From Phaeosaccion multiseriatum (lineage: Eukaryota > Ochrophyta, other classes): 64,000 nt of DNA. Both the position numbers and the translations under genes were made by a program. The stretch lies in the NCBI GenBank assembly GCA_965112735.1, contig OZ218959.1, positions 1,240,001-1,304,000 of the forward strand, in the 5' to 3' direction. Below are positions 1 through 10,818 of the stretch, piece by piece; position 1 is the stretch's first letter, and each line of letters opens with the position of its first letter. The notes below the pieces were generated by a model, which was not told the origin of the DNA, did no database searches, and was given only the letters and a program-made list of their open reading frames with translations.

Positions 1-1301
1 CCTTCTCCATGAGCGTCTCTGTGGAAGCCGCCCCATCACAGCGCTCCACAATCTGAACAAGAGAACAAGAGAACAAGAAGGACAAGGAGGAGGAAAAGAG
101 GGGAAGGCAGGCAGACCAAGGCACACGGAACGCATTCCTTCCCTTCGTCAGTCCTCGTCTGTTGCCCTTCTCTTCCGTGCATCCACACCTACATATACAC
201 CTCCACCCCCCGCTCCTGTCTCCCCTTCCTAGCCGTCTCCCTCCTCCCGCCCACTCTCCCTCCCCCTCCCCTGCCCCTCACCTCTACTTGGTTGGTTTTA
301 CAGATGAGCAGATTGAGGCTGGGGAACGTGGTGGCCCCAAGCTGACAGCCCACTCGATACGCGTCGGGATGCTGCACGGAACCACCCCACACCAAGACGC
401 TGTGCTCGAGGAAGCCCACCAGAGTGTCCGAGCAGAGAGTACCGCTGCGGCAAATGCATGGATGTAATGCATGTGGTAGGGGCAGCAGGGACGGGAGGAG
501 GGAGGAGGGCCCATGGAGACGTATGGGGACAAGGAGGGAGGGATGGGAGGGATGGGAGGGGGGTGGAGGAGGGTCGAGGCTAAGGAAGACTCGTCGACAG
601 ACTCGGACAGAGAGACAAGAGAGACAGACACTTGCATCTCTCTCCTTCCATCTCTTCTCATGTTCTTTCGTTCTTGTGTAGAGAAGACCAGGAGAGCGGC
701 ACAGCACGCACCCCCCCCCCCCCCCCCCACACACACACACCTACAGAACTTGTCTGTGTCCTGGTGCAGCGGTGAGTGTAAGTACACCAAAAGGAACTTG
801 TTCTCTCGAGCCGCCTGGGCCACCGCCTCTCGGTAGCTGAGGACGCAGAGGGATGGGACACCACACGCCGAGGAGAGGAGAGAGGAGAGGGGAGAGCAGC
901 GGAACAGGCCGAGGAGAGGATAAGACAAGGACGCAAGGATACGTAAGTGTGTGTGTGGATGAAGGCGTGCACAGCATGGGGGGATGTGTAATGGGGGCAG
1001 CGAGGGGCCGATTCTGTAGGCAGAGGCTGATTCAGTAGGCAGGGAGGTGAGCGACAGACGAGGACAAACACACCCACTCACTCACTCACTCACTCACTCA
1101 CTCACTCACTCACTCACCTATCTGCGATGAAGTCGGGCTTTTGCTCGCGTCCGTACTCCGCCTGTAGGGTCATATGCAACATAAAAGGAACAGACACAGA
1201 TATGGACACAGATATGGGGTGAGGTGACGTCACTTGGCATGAAGCAGCAGCTGGGGGGGGTGCTTGCTGCCTCTGGGCGGCGGGGGCAGCAGGGGGGAAG
1301 G

Positions 1302-1375
<74 letters not shown>

Positions 1376-3221
1376 ATGACAGAGCTACACTGCATGCATG
1401 CACTGGCTCGAACACAAGAGAAAGAGACAATGAAAGAGGCGTGTGGTTGGTTCGTTCTGCCTCCTCTCCTGTCCCGGGCCCTGCCACAGCATCCCACCTC
1501 ACATTATCATCCCCATTACAATACATTACAGCATCAATATATAATACTTAGTATATGTTATGAAACAACACTAATATATAATACATATGTCATGTATGTA
1601 TCCCACCTCCTCCTCCCCATTACGTTACATTACAACACTACTATATAATACATATGTCATGTATGTATATATATCCCACCTCCTCATACCATTCAAATGT
1701 ATCACGGTTGTGTATCCCACCTCCTCATCCCCTGCTTGTCTTGTGTTGCTTGTCTTGTCGCTCACCCCACCCACACTCCCTCACCCTCACGCCCATCCCA
1801 TTGTTAACTGCACCGTTAACTGCACCCCTCACGCCCATCCCATTGTTAACTGCACCGTTAACTGCACCCCTCACGCCCATCCCATTGTTAGCTGCACCGT
1901 TAACTGCACCCCTCACGCCCATCCCATTGTTAACTGCACCCCTCACGCCCATCCCATTGTTAACTGCACCCCTCACGCCCATCCCATTGTTAACTGCACC
2001 CCTCACGCCCATCCCATCGTTAACTGTACCCCTCACGCACCTCAAAGTGCGAGATGAACTTCCTCGCCGCCATGCCTCCATCCCGCACCTCCTCCACGCC
2101 GAGGAGAGAGTTGATGGGTGACAGTGCATAGCCCAGCACCTGAAGGAGGGGGGGGGGGAGCGGTCAGGGCCGGGGCTGCTGGGGGGGAAGGAGGAAGGAG
2201 GGGGGTGCAGGAGTGGGGGCTCACGTCCAGAGGAGAGAGAGAGGTTGGGCAGGCAGAGCGTTGTACGATGGGCGCTGCAAGCAAGAGAGACGTACGGGAG
2301 AAGGGTGGAAGGATGGGTGTTGGGAGGGGAGGGGAGGCACGCGGCGCGAGTAGAGTCCAGGGGCGCCGCTTCACGAGCAGACCGAGGCGACAGTACACCT
2401 GGCCTGAAGCTCTCTTGTGTGCGAAAACACATGTGGCCTCAAAGGCGACAACACACCAGGCCTCACATGAGGCCTCACGCGCTCGCTCTTACCTTAGCCG
2501 CAAGGCGAAAGGGTAACCCCACAATAGTGGAGAGCATCCCGATTTGCCTTGTCCCTTCCCCCCCCCCAGAGGGCCCTGTGGGGGCCATATCCACGCCTAC
2601 ATTGACAAGACCACCCCCACCGCCCCCCGCGCCCCCCCCGCCCATGCCCATGTCTGCCGGTGAGGGTTCAGGCTCGATGCCCTGGGCGCGGAGCTCTGCT
2701 ATCCGCTGCTGCTCTCTGTAGCGGTGCGGGGGGTCGAAGTTGCCCAGCATGAAGGCGTTGATTGCATGGGCAGACTCCCACTGGTACCACTCCAGCATGT
2801 TCCGGGCCTGTGCATCATCTTCGGAGTGTGTCACTTCTTTGAAGGTAAGGATCAGCTGAGGGGAGGGGAGGGAGGGGGGGGGTGAGGGGGAGGGGGAGGA
2901 GGGCAAGAGGAGGGGGTGTATGAGCAGTCTATTGTTCCCTTAAGACAAGAAACGCAGGGGCCAATGAAGAAGGGCCGATAACGGACGCCGAGTGCAGTGG
3001 GAGGGCCTCCCTTGATCGCAGCACGGTGAAACCGCGCGAGGGAAAGCGTCGGACGCCGCTCGGGACGTCAGGAGCAACGTGGAAGCATCCGCACGGCATC
3101 CTCTCTCTCCCTCTCTCTCTCTCCCGCTTCTCTCCTTCGTCCACCATGCCCCCGATCCGCCTTGCCATGCTCCACGGCGGGGCCTCACCTCTTCCTTCCG
3201 CTCCTCCGAGGGTTCCGCCAT
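1..3221 (-). CDS. FAF2/UBXD8-like UBA-UAS protein, 3' part outside window
   Basis: Seven exons fit without a phase break: 3189-3221, 2493-2855, 2041-2139, 1118-1161, 741-836, 288-444 and 1-52 (continues off the left edge), giving about 281 residues. The family recruits p97/Cdc48 to ubiquitinated proteins at the ER and lipid droplets. A UBA-like helix bundle covers residues 12-48 (TFKEVTHSEDDAQARNML). A hydrophobic stretch at about 119-150 matches the family's membrane hairpin. A thioredoxin-like UAS domain covers about 180-281 (ENKFLLVYLHSPLHQDTDKF, then GTLCSD). The C-terminal UBX domain is not in the window. The start MAEPSEERKEE was chosen because it lies just upstream of the UBA and ends on a GTGAGG donor. 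The gene is divergent from the aureochrome. Family assignment is firm; exact borders are inferred. Confidence 0.85.
1306..1374. repeat. (GA)n microsatellite in FAF2-like intron 3
   Basis: About 35 uninterrupted GA units. On the gene's sense strand this reads as a CT tract, as seen upstream of many acceptors in this window. Confidence 0.95.
1794..2040. repeat. GTTAAC minisatellite in FAF2-like intron 3
   Basis: Tandem units of about 30 and 42 bases built from a CCCATCCCATTGTTAACTGC core, the longer form carrying a second GTTAACTGCACC. About eight units are nearly identical, with a few substitutions. The array ends directly at the exon 3 donor (exon ends at 2041). Confidence 0.95.
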
Positions 3222-3321
3222 CGGTCCCTCCTCTCGATCACGCCCGCACACACCACCACGGCCTCTGGAGCGCAGGCTTTTCCTCTAGGGGAGAGAGCAG
3301 GGGGTGAAGGAGAACAAAAAG

Positions 3322-3340
3322 TTACGTAATGTTTACGTAA
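3322..3340. promoter_or_regulatory. Paired TTACGTAA sites in the FAF2-like/aureochrome promoter
   Basis: Two perfect palindromes TTACGTAA lie at 3322-3329 and 3333-3340, with centres 11 bp apart, about one helical turn. They sit in the 321-bp gap between the two divergent start codons. ACGT-core palindromes are typical bZIP targets and the right-hand gene encodes a bZIP protein, so autoregulation is possible but inferred. Confidence 0.5.
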
Positions 3341-3494
3341 GGCCTCAATTGGCTGCACTTGATGCACTTGAGGCAAGTACACCTTTGGCTGGGCGAGAGC
3401 TTTCCCACACCAAGGGGGGGTGGCACGCGTCCATTCATCCCTTTGAACGAGCTGTATGGGACTGCGATCGAACCGGTTGTGATCGGTTGCATCT

Positions 3495-3503
3495 TATTTA
3501 AAA
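3495..3503 (+). promoter_or_regulatory. Candidate TATA box of the aureochrome gene
   Basis: TATTTAAAA lies 40-48 bases upstream of the chosen ATG at 3543. If used, the 5' UTR would be very short. It is an isolated AT-rich word in GC-rich surroundings. Confidence 0.4.
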
Positions 3504-3542
3504 CCCCAGAGCTCTTTCCGAGCGGAATTGCAGGAGGTCAAC

Positions 3543-4215
3543 ATGACACCCCCTACCTCAACAGGAGGGCAGCAGCAGGTGATGCAGCCCTCCTTCTCTT
3601 CCTTCGGGATGCAGCAGGAGCAGAGGAACGCCAGTGGCGCGGCGCGAGAGGCCCCGAAAACAACCTGGGCGTCTTGGGGCGAGCCGAGTAAGTCTCTAAA
3701 GCAATTAATTGGGGGGAGAGAGTGTCGTACAGCGGGCGGAGGTGGGGGGTCATGGCGGATGATGCCTCGCCATGCGCAGATACTTGTTCTCTTGAGACAG
3801 TTGCCTCAAGGGGGAGGAGGGAGGCGCTGGGGGCGCCTCGAGAGGAAACATACCGCCAATCAATTCATGTCTCTCCAAGGCAAGGGAATGAAATGAGAAA
3901 GAGCGTGAGCCAAGAGACGTGCTTGGCAATAATGGTGTATTGGCCCCACATTGGTGTGGAGGGCACGTCAGGCGTGTGCTTGCCACTCATTGTCCAACAT
4001 CTACGTCTCAAACATTGCATGAGTGAATTCTCACTTCTCTCCCCCCCCCTCTCTCCTCTGTCCCTGTAACCTCACGACTCAGTGACTGAAACGAGCGAGC
4101 TGGATGTGCTGGACGGGATGGTGGATATCCTCGAATATCAGAACTTCATGCACGGCTTCGAGCCGCAGGCAGGTGCTCAGGGGGGGGCGGCATTTGGAGG
4201 GGGGGGAGAGCCGTC

Positions 4216-4262
<47 letters not shown>

Positions 4263-5599
4263 CACAGCCGGGAGCGCCGTGGGTCGATGGGCTTTCGCAT
4301 GCCCAACCCTTCCAAGGGATGTCAATGCCATTTCAGGAGGGCCTCGTCCCGCATCCGCAGGGACTGACTTTCACAGCGGGAGATGTTATGGCGGCAACAG
4401 CAGCAGCTGGTGATAAAGCGGGGAGCGGCCCAGGGAGGGGTGAAGCCAAGGGTGCGAATCCTGCAGCATTTGGGGTGGGTTCAGGACAGGCAGAGGCAGC
4501 AGCAGGGGGGGCAGAGGGAGGAGGAGGAGGAGGAGAAGAAGAAAGCGCAGCAGAGGCCGTAGAGGCAGCAGGAGCCGGAGGGGCGAAGGTGAAGAAGCGG
4601 CGAAGCACGAACAAGGAGGAGCAGCAGCGGAAGCGCCGGGAGAGGAATCGCATGCTTGCGCGACGAACCCGGCTGCGGAAAAAGTTCTTTTTCCAGTCCT
4701 TGCAGCAGCAAGTAGTGCAGCTGCAGTTTGAGAACCAAAAGCTGAAGGGCATTGTTCGAGCCAAGTGCACTACGCAAAAGTGCACAGAGATTCTGGACAC
4801 GTGCACAACGGAGCTTCCCTCTGTTGTGGCGGACTGCACCAACCAAGCGGCCACGCTACTCGAGCGGGAGGACTTTGTGCTGATGAAGGCGTTACAGAAC
4901 AGTCAGCCCAGCTTCTGCGTAACCGACCCGAACATGCCTGACAACCCCATTGTGCACGCCTCCAATGGCTTCCTAGACATGACTGGGTACCGACGAGAGC
5001 AAGTGTTGGGTCGTAACTGTCGCTTCTTGCAGGGGCCAGACACCGACCCGGATGCCGTGGCGCGGATCCGCGAGGGGGTTGAGATGGCGAGCGACACCAA
5101 CGTGCTGCTGAAGAACTACAAAGCCGACGGCACGCCTTTCTGGAACCACGTGTTTGTGGCGGCGCTGCGCAATGTGAGCGGTGAGGTGGTGAATTATGTG
5201 GGCATTCAGCACCTAGTGGACGAGCCGTCGCAGGGCATGGCAGACAAGGTCAATTCGCAGGCGCTGGAGGCCATCCCCCCCAGCGGAGAGGTTTCAGCGG
5301 CTTCTGCTGCCGCTCCTGCTTTCGCTGCGGAAGCGGTGGCACCCGTTTCAACTGCTCCTGCTGCGGGCGGTGCTGCAGATGTTGGTGGTGCTACTGCTGC
5401 CTCTGCAGGGGGGAGTGCGGTGGTTCCTGCGGCGCAGAAGGAGAACGTCGCAGTTGTCGGTTGCGCGGCTGCTGATGCTGCTGCTGGTGCCGCTCCTGCG
5501 GGGGCGGTGGAGGGCGGCGGGACAGCAGGAGCAGGTGGAGCAGCTGGAGCAGCAGACGGGGCGCCAGCGGACGTGAAGCGAGAGGTAGCCTGGTGGTAG
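3543..5599 (+). CDS. Aureochrome, bZIP-LOV blue-light receptor transcription factor
   Basis: Exons 3543-3687 and 4083-5599; the junction splits an ATG codon (A then TG) across a GTAAGT donor and a CTCAG acceptor, giving about 553 residues. Aureochromes bind FMN in the LOV domain and ACGT-type DNA through the bZIP. A Gln- and Gly-rich N-terminus includes a 15-Gln run (CAG repeat near 4215-4262). The basic region (KRRERNRMLARRTRLRKKF) and a short zipper cover about residues 218-275. The LOV core covers about 318-425 with GRNCRFLQGPDTD, whose Cys (about residue 361) is the photoadduct cysteine. The C-terminal 125 residues are Ala/Gly-rich. Domain order N-bZIP-LOV-C is the stramenopile signature. 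The first exon is inferred from splicing; transcription could start further upstream. Confidence 0.93.
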
Positions 5600-6160
5600 C
5601 GTAGCGTATTAGGAACAGATGGCAAAAAGAGCCAGCAGCAGAGGGACTGAAGGAAGGGACTGAGGCCCCCCGTAGTTTTGGACTAGACATCCATCCATCC
5701 ATCCATCCCACGACGATTAGAGAGGAGAGGTTATTGCGTTTTGAGGCCCGTTTGTATAACGCACATAGTTTTGGTTTTATATCTTAGATGAGGTATACAG
5801 ATAAGATAATATAGACATATACCAGAGAAGAAGGAGGGGAGGGGAGAAAGAGATTCGCCTCTCCTTGGGGAGCTATTAATGGCTTGTAGGAATCAACCTA
5901 GAATTATGACGTGTGACGTGTGTGTTTGTGTATTTGTGCGTGCGTGGCCGCGTGCGTGGCCGCGTGCGTGACCGCGTGCGTGTGTGGAGGGCCCGCTACA
6001 GGCACTTTTTTACACTCCCTCCTGCTGATCGAGGAGGGGGAGCGCCCGGCCGTCGGCCGTCTGGGTCAATTTCAATTTCATTTTCCGTTACTTTTACTCT
6101 TAGGCAGGCTGCAAGAGATCATCAGATCGAGGGGGAGGGCCAGTGCGAGGTAAAAGAAGC
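5600..6160. other. Intergenic, aureochrome 3' flank and LRR-gene 5' flank
   Basis: Contains a CATC microsatellite (about 5690-5708), an AT-richer stretch (5750-5900) expected of a 3' UTR, and CGTG-rich repeats (5930-5985). No convincing coding sequence. GCGAG|GTAAAAG at 6145-6156 could be a splice donor of an upstream leader exon. Confidence 0.5.
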
Positions 6161-7776
6161 ATGGTGGCGCACAGGCCTGGAGCGGCAGCAATGGGGAAAA
6201 CTTCACCACTGAAAGCGGGCTTCAAGAAATCCTTTCGAGAGGCAGCGGGGGAGATTCAAGGCGTGATGGCGGGGGAGAGAGGAGAGGAGCAGGGCGAGCG
6301 GCAGGAGGAGGAGAAGGAGGAGAAGGAGAGGGGCGAGAATCGTCCAGAGGACAGTGAAGGAGAGGAGGGAGAAGGGAAGCAGCAGCAGCGGCGGCAAGAT
6401 GAGCAGCGCCTGCAACAGCTGGAGCAGGAGACGGAAAGCAAAGTCATAGATACTGCCATCGTCCTTCAGGAAACAGGGGAGCACCATATCGAGGCCGTGA
6501 CCCAACTCATCTTACGCGGTGGAGGATTCACGGGCTTCGGTGCCGCTGCCTCGGATGGCCTTATCAACCTGAGTGTGCTCTCCCTGAGCAACAACTTGGT
6601 GCGAGACTTGGAGCACTTCCCCAAGCTGCAGCACCTCGTGGAGCTTAATCTCAACTTTAATCGGGTCACTTCCTCGGCCCTCGGCCAGCTGAGGAGCTGC
6701 AGCGCTGGCCTACGCCGGCTGCACCTGAGCAACAACCGCATCACCTCCGTGGAGCCTCTCTCGGGCTTCACCTCCCTCACTACGCTGTGTCTGTATCGCA
6801 ATTACATGACGGACCTGAAGGGCAGTTTGGCGGTGCTGCGGCGTTTGCCCAAGCTGAGAGACTTGTCCCTCGGGGGGAACCCCTGTGCACTGCCCATCCG
6901 CAGCAGCAGCAGGACGACGACGAACACATCGGAGACAACAGGGGGGGCAACAGGAGAAGTAGGCAGCAGTGGAGAGGAATGCGGTGTTGGCGGCTACAAG
7001 CACAGTGTGGTCAAGGCCATCCTTCGACTGGAGGAGCTGGACGGGGAAACGGTGACTCCCCTGGACAGAGAGCTGGCAGTGTTGTACTTCTCCTCCCTCC
7101 CCTCCTCATCCCCCGGCTGCTGCGACAGCCCCCACAATCAGGACCAATCCTCTTCCTCCCCCTGCACTCGGCCCTCCTCCTCCCCATGCGCCTTTGGGAT
7201 CGGATCGGGAGGAGGGCCACGGTCAGAACCTTTCTCTTCTTCATCCGCGCTCCCCTCCACAGCAAGAGGAGATACACACGCAACCCCAATGCTGCCCCGG
7301 GGAAAGGCCAAGCTTCTGGCCTCGGACAGCCTCGATGCAAACCCTGTGTTGCTCACCTATCTGGCGGAGGGCGTGTTGGCTGACCCCTCTGCGGGGCCGG
7401 CGAAGACCGTTCAGGACGTCTCTGATCGACTGGGAGGGCAGGTAGGGTGAAACGTAAGCATTCTTGAGTGTGACGTGGGGTATATAGTAATGTGAAGCCG
7501 TGAACGGGCTTCATTTCCTTCCTTGCTTTTGCGCTTTGATGCTCCATTACTTTGCTTTGGCTTGGCTTGGCTTGGCTTGGTGTGCTCTTTCCTCCTCCAC
7601 ACGCCTGACGTTCATTCCTGCTGGACTGTGCCTACTACTACTCTACTACAGGCCGCAGAAGGGAGGGAGGAAAGCGGTGTCCCCGGCATCCCTCCAGGGC
7701 TGGTGGGCAGCAGCCTCCCCGACAGATTAAGGGGCATTGCCCGCCACAATGTAGCCCCTGAGCAGGCAGCGGAACA

Positions 7777-7820
<44 letters not shown>

Positions 7821-9970
7821 GAGGAGGAGGAGGAGGAGATGGCATGCGCGGTGGTGTGTGCAACAGCTCCGAATCTGCCTCCTTGTGTCCATCGACTTCG
7901 GCTGGGCCCAAGGCAGCAAGGCCACTCGCCTCGACCACCGCTTGGAGCGAGGAATGTTCAGCAGGAGTAGCCGCAGCCGTTGGTGATACACCAGGAGGCG
8001 CTTCCCTGGACCCATCCGACCCGTTCACTACGATTCGGAAGCTTCTTCGTCTCGTGGAGACTCTACAGGGTGAGAGAGACGCAGCCGCCGCCGCCGCAGT
8101 GCAAAGGGGGGGGGGGCATGGCGGTGGGAGAAGCTTTGGCTTCTCGTCGCCCCCGCCTCCACCTCCCCTTCCTGCTTGTCCACAGACAGAAGAGGGGGAG
8201 TACGAGTTTGAGTTCGGGCCTGAGTGTGCGAGAGGAGAAAAGGACGCGGTGGCAGCACAAGTTGGTGATACGGTGGAGGAGGGAGAGGCGGGCTTTGTGG
8301 AACTGGCGAGCCTTGAGGCGGAGCTTCGGATGCTGCGCACAGAGAATCAGAACATGCACATTCTGCAGGAGGAGAATCGCAGCTTGAGGCTCCAGTCGGA
8401 GCTGGTGACAGAGCTGCAGAGAGAGAACGGGGAGCTCAGGCGCAAGAACAAGGCCCTGGAGCAGCAGGGGGTGGAGCTGGGGGAGGACTTGGGGGTGGCG
8501 CATGCCCAACTACAGCAAGCGATTCTGCAGAGCACCTTCGGAGGGGAGGGTGACGTCATCGTCGCAGCTGCTGCGGGGGGGGGTCACGGCAGCAGCAGTA
8601 GCAGCCGCTGCAGCAGCAGTAGCAGCAGTCGCGTGGGCAGCACTAGCAGGTGTGGTAGTGGTCGCAGTCTGAGCCACCAGAGCGGCGGCGGCGGCATCAG
8701 TCGAGGCAGTGGAAGGAGTGGAAGGAGTGGTTGTGCGTCGTCGTCGTCGCCAAGCCTGGGCCTGGGCCTAAGCCTGCAGAGGCCGAGTACGGCAAGAGAC
8801 GTCCTCGAAGCGTGCGGGGACGTGGATGAGGAGCTGACGGAACTGTTCCGCAGGAATGAGAGCATGATGGAGCAGATACATAGGGAGGTTACTTTAGCCA
8901 AGCTCGAGCTCGATCAGGCCGAGAGCCAGCACCACCTACCCCCCGGGGGCGGGTGGAGGGGTGAGACGAGTCCGCGGATGAGCGAGGTGCTAGTGCTGGG
9001 GGGGGAGGAGGAAGAGGGGAAGGAAGAGGAGGAGAGGACGGGGCAACAAGAGCAAGACGGGGGTAGTAGAAGCAACGGCAAAGGCGAAGTGGCGGTGATC
9101 GGCGGAGGAGGAGAGGGCGACAAGAAGCGCGATGGTGGCGAAGGGGTGGTTGGTGTTGGGCGGCCGAGCAGAAGCAAGGGCCAGGCCGGCAGCACCCGTC
9201 TGAGCTACAGCGGTGTGGACATCCCCGCCCTGGCCATTCCCGCCGCCTCGGCCTCAGGTGGGGCATGTCCTGCATCGTATTCTTCGCGTTCGCCTTCAGT
9301 GGCGGCACCATGGTCGTCACCATCACCGTCGTCCTCCTCCTCTGTGCCCATGAAGGCCTTGCTGGCCCAGAGAAGCCTTGTGTCCCGCGGGGGAGGTAGG
9401 CCGGGCTCGGCCGTTGGATCAGACGAAGGGCAGGGGCAAGGGGCGAGGAGCGGCAGCCCCAGAGGAGGGAGCACCACCGCCACTGCCACTGGTGCCTCTT
9501 TGCCTGCGTCTGCACGTGTGAGGGGTGAGCTGTGCTCGCCTTTGCACGTGGGCGTTTTGACGGCGCGAAGCAAGCCGCTGCTGTCCGACAGCGCCAAGAA
9601 CAGGAACACCTCCAGCAGTCATATGGGCAGTGTGTCCGATGGAGAGGGAGAAGAGGAGGGGAAGGGGAAGGAGCAGGAGGAGCAAGAGGAGGGGGAGGAG
9701 GAGGAGGAGGAGAAGAAGAAGAAGAAGAATAAGAAGAAGAAGAAGGAGAAGAAGAAGAAGAAGGAGGAGGAGGAGGAGGAGGAGGAGGAGGGGGAGGAGG
9801 AGGAGGAGGAGGAGGAGGAGGAGGAGGAGGAGGACGACGACGACGAGAAGGAGCTTGATGAGTCAATGCGGCGGACGAAGGGGCACACGTCCGTCCTGGA
9901 GTTGGGGTTGGGGGGAGGACATATAACCGTCCACGCCGCAAACGCCAGTGTCCTGTTGCTCGACACATGA
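6161..9970 (+). CDS. Leucine-rich-repeat and coiled-coil protein
   Basis: Exons 6161-7441 and 7652-9970 join in phase (GGGCAG|GTAGGG, CTACAG|GCCGCA) to about 1199 residues. A charged Glu/Lys/Gln N-terminus precedes four or five SDS22-type leucine-rich repeats at about 135-245 (LSVLSLSNNLV, LRRLHLSNNRI, LTTLCLYRNYM). An LRR-cap-like segment (VVKAILRLEELDGETVT) at about 285-310 is usual in centrosomal and axonemal LRR proteins. Exon 2 adds a coiled coil at about 643-718, long Ser/Gly-rich linkers and a Glu/Lys tail (GAG/AAG repeats, 9640-9845). Two TTGGTGATA modules lie in exon 2 and are read as VGDT. The start is the first ATG in frame with A at -3. Function unknown beyond protein interaction. 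Confidence 0.7.
7980..8270 (+). repeat. Two TTGGTGATA modules in the LRR gene
   Basis: Cores at 7980-7988 and 8262-8270. The first follows GCAGCC and is followed by CACCAG; both are read as VGDT. The upstream exon region also has a pure CAG run (7784-7818). Confidence 0.7.
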
Positions 9971-10233
9971 GGCACACAGATACCCACACATGAATCAATA
10001 CATGTACATGCTCACAGCTCACATCCCTCGTCGCGCGGTCGCTTGCTGATCTCAGTAGTTTACGCAATCTTTCGTAATGGCAAACGTGTGTATAAGTGCC
10101 AGTAGGCTTCCAGGCCTTGTTGCTCCTCACATTCCGACGGCTGGACAGGTCGTCTTCGTTGTACGAAATCAGATAAAAATGCGTCAAAGTGCGTCAAAGT
10201 GGGTCAAATGGGGGCAATAAGGGGTTCAAACAC
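9971..10233. other. Intergenic spacer downstream of the LRR gene
   Basis: No coding potential seen. Contains three GTCAAA repeats at about 10183-10208 directly before the MITE-like element. Confidence 0.5.
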
Positions 10234-10493
10234 TCGGCCCCTGACATGCTTCTGAGACAGGCCAGCCCAGAAGCAGGAAGCAGGCCGGCTGCGCGGAAGC
10301 AGGAAGCAGCCTTGGCCCTCATCATTGCCTTACTACATGGCTTTCCCCCAGAACCTGGAACCTGCCTGGCCGGCTGGCACTGGCCAGAAGCAGGAAGCAG
10401 GCCGGCTGGCGCCGGCCAGAAGCAGGAAGCAGGGTCGCCTCAGTCAGCCTGCCTAACCAATCACAAAAACCTCAGAAGCATGTCAGGGGCCGA
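10234..10493. mobile_element. MITE-like element with 23-bp terminal inverted repeats
   Basis: Positions 10234-10256 and 10471-10493 are perfect reverse complements over 23 bases (starting TCGGCCCCTGAC). The 260-bp element has no ORF of note. Its interior holds four or more copies of GAAGCAGGAAGCAG, two followed by GCCGGCTG. AAACA occurs at both flanks and could be a degraded target duplication, offset by one base on the left. Size, perfect termini and lack of coding fit a non-autonomous DNA transposon; superfamily unknown. Confidence 0.7.
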
Positions 10494-10818
10494 AAACATG
10501 GAGTCACGCGTCAAGAAAGGTGGGGGCGAATGGATTGCTAAAGTATGGGCTCTCTTTGGTGTCAGGACCCTCCGGCAACAAAACAGACAAGAGGGGGGGA
10601 TAAAAAAGAGAGGGGGAAAGAGAGGGGGAGAGAGAGAGGTAACCCTAGCAGGAGAAGAAGTAGAAGCTGGGACAGCAGCAGCAACCGCAGCATTAGGCGT
10701 GGAGCAGCAAACAGAAGCAAACAGAAGCCAAACAGAAGTAAGGGGAGAGGGGAGACCGGAGGGAGGGACACCTGCTTGGTGATCGAACGCATATCTCCGG
10801 TGGTGCTGCTCGAGCCAT

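Noticed and set aside
300-301. Alternative donor (GTAAAA) for FAF2-like exon 6
   Set aside because: Joining it to the exon at 52 puts a stop in frame; the donor at 287 (GTAGAG) keeps the frame and family alignment.
1794-2040. CRISPR-like array
   Set aside because: Units are directly tandem without unique spacers, and the sequence is eukaryotic nuclear DNA; it is an intronic minisatellite.
8889-10187. 432-codon minus-strand frame rich in Pro and Ser
   Set aside because: It is antisense to the LRR protein's low-complexity exon and has no family resemblance; GAG/AAG repeats keep it open.
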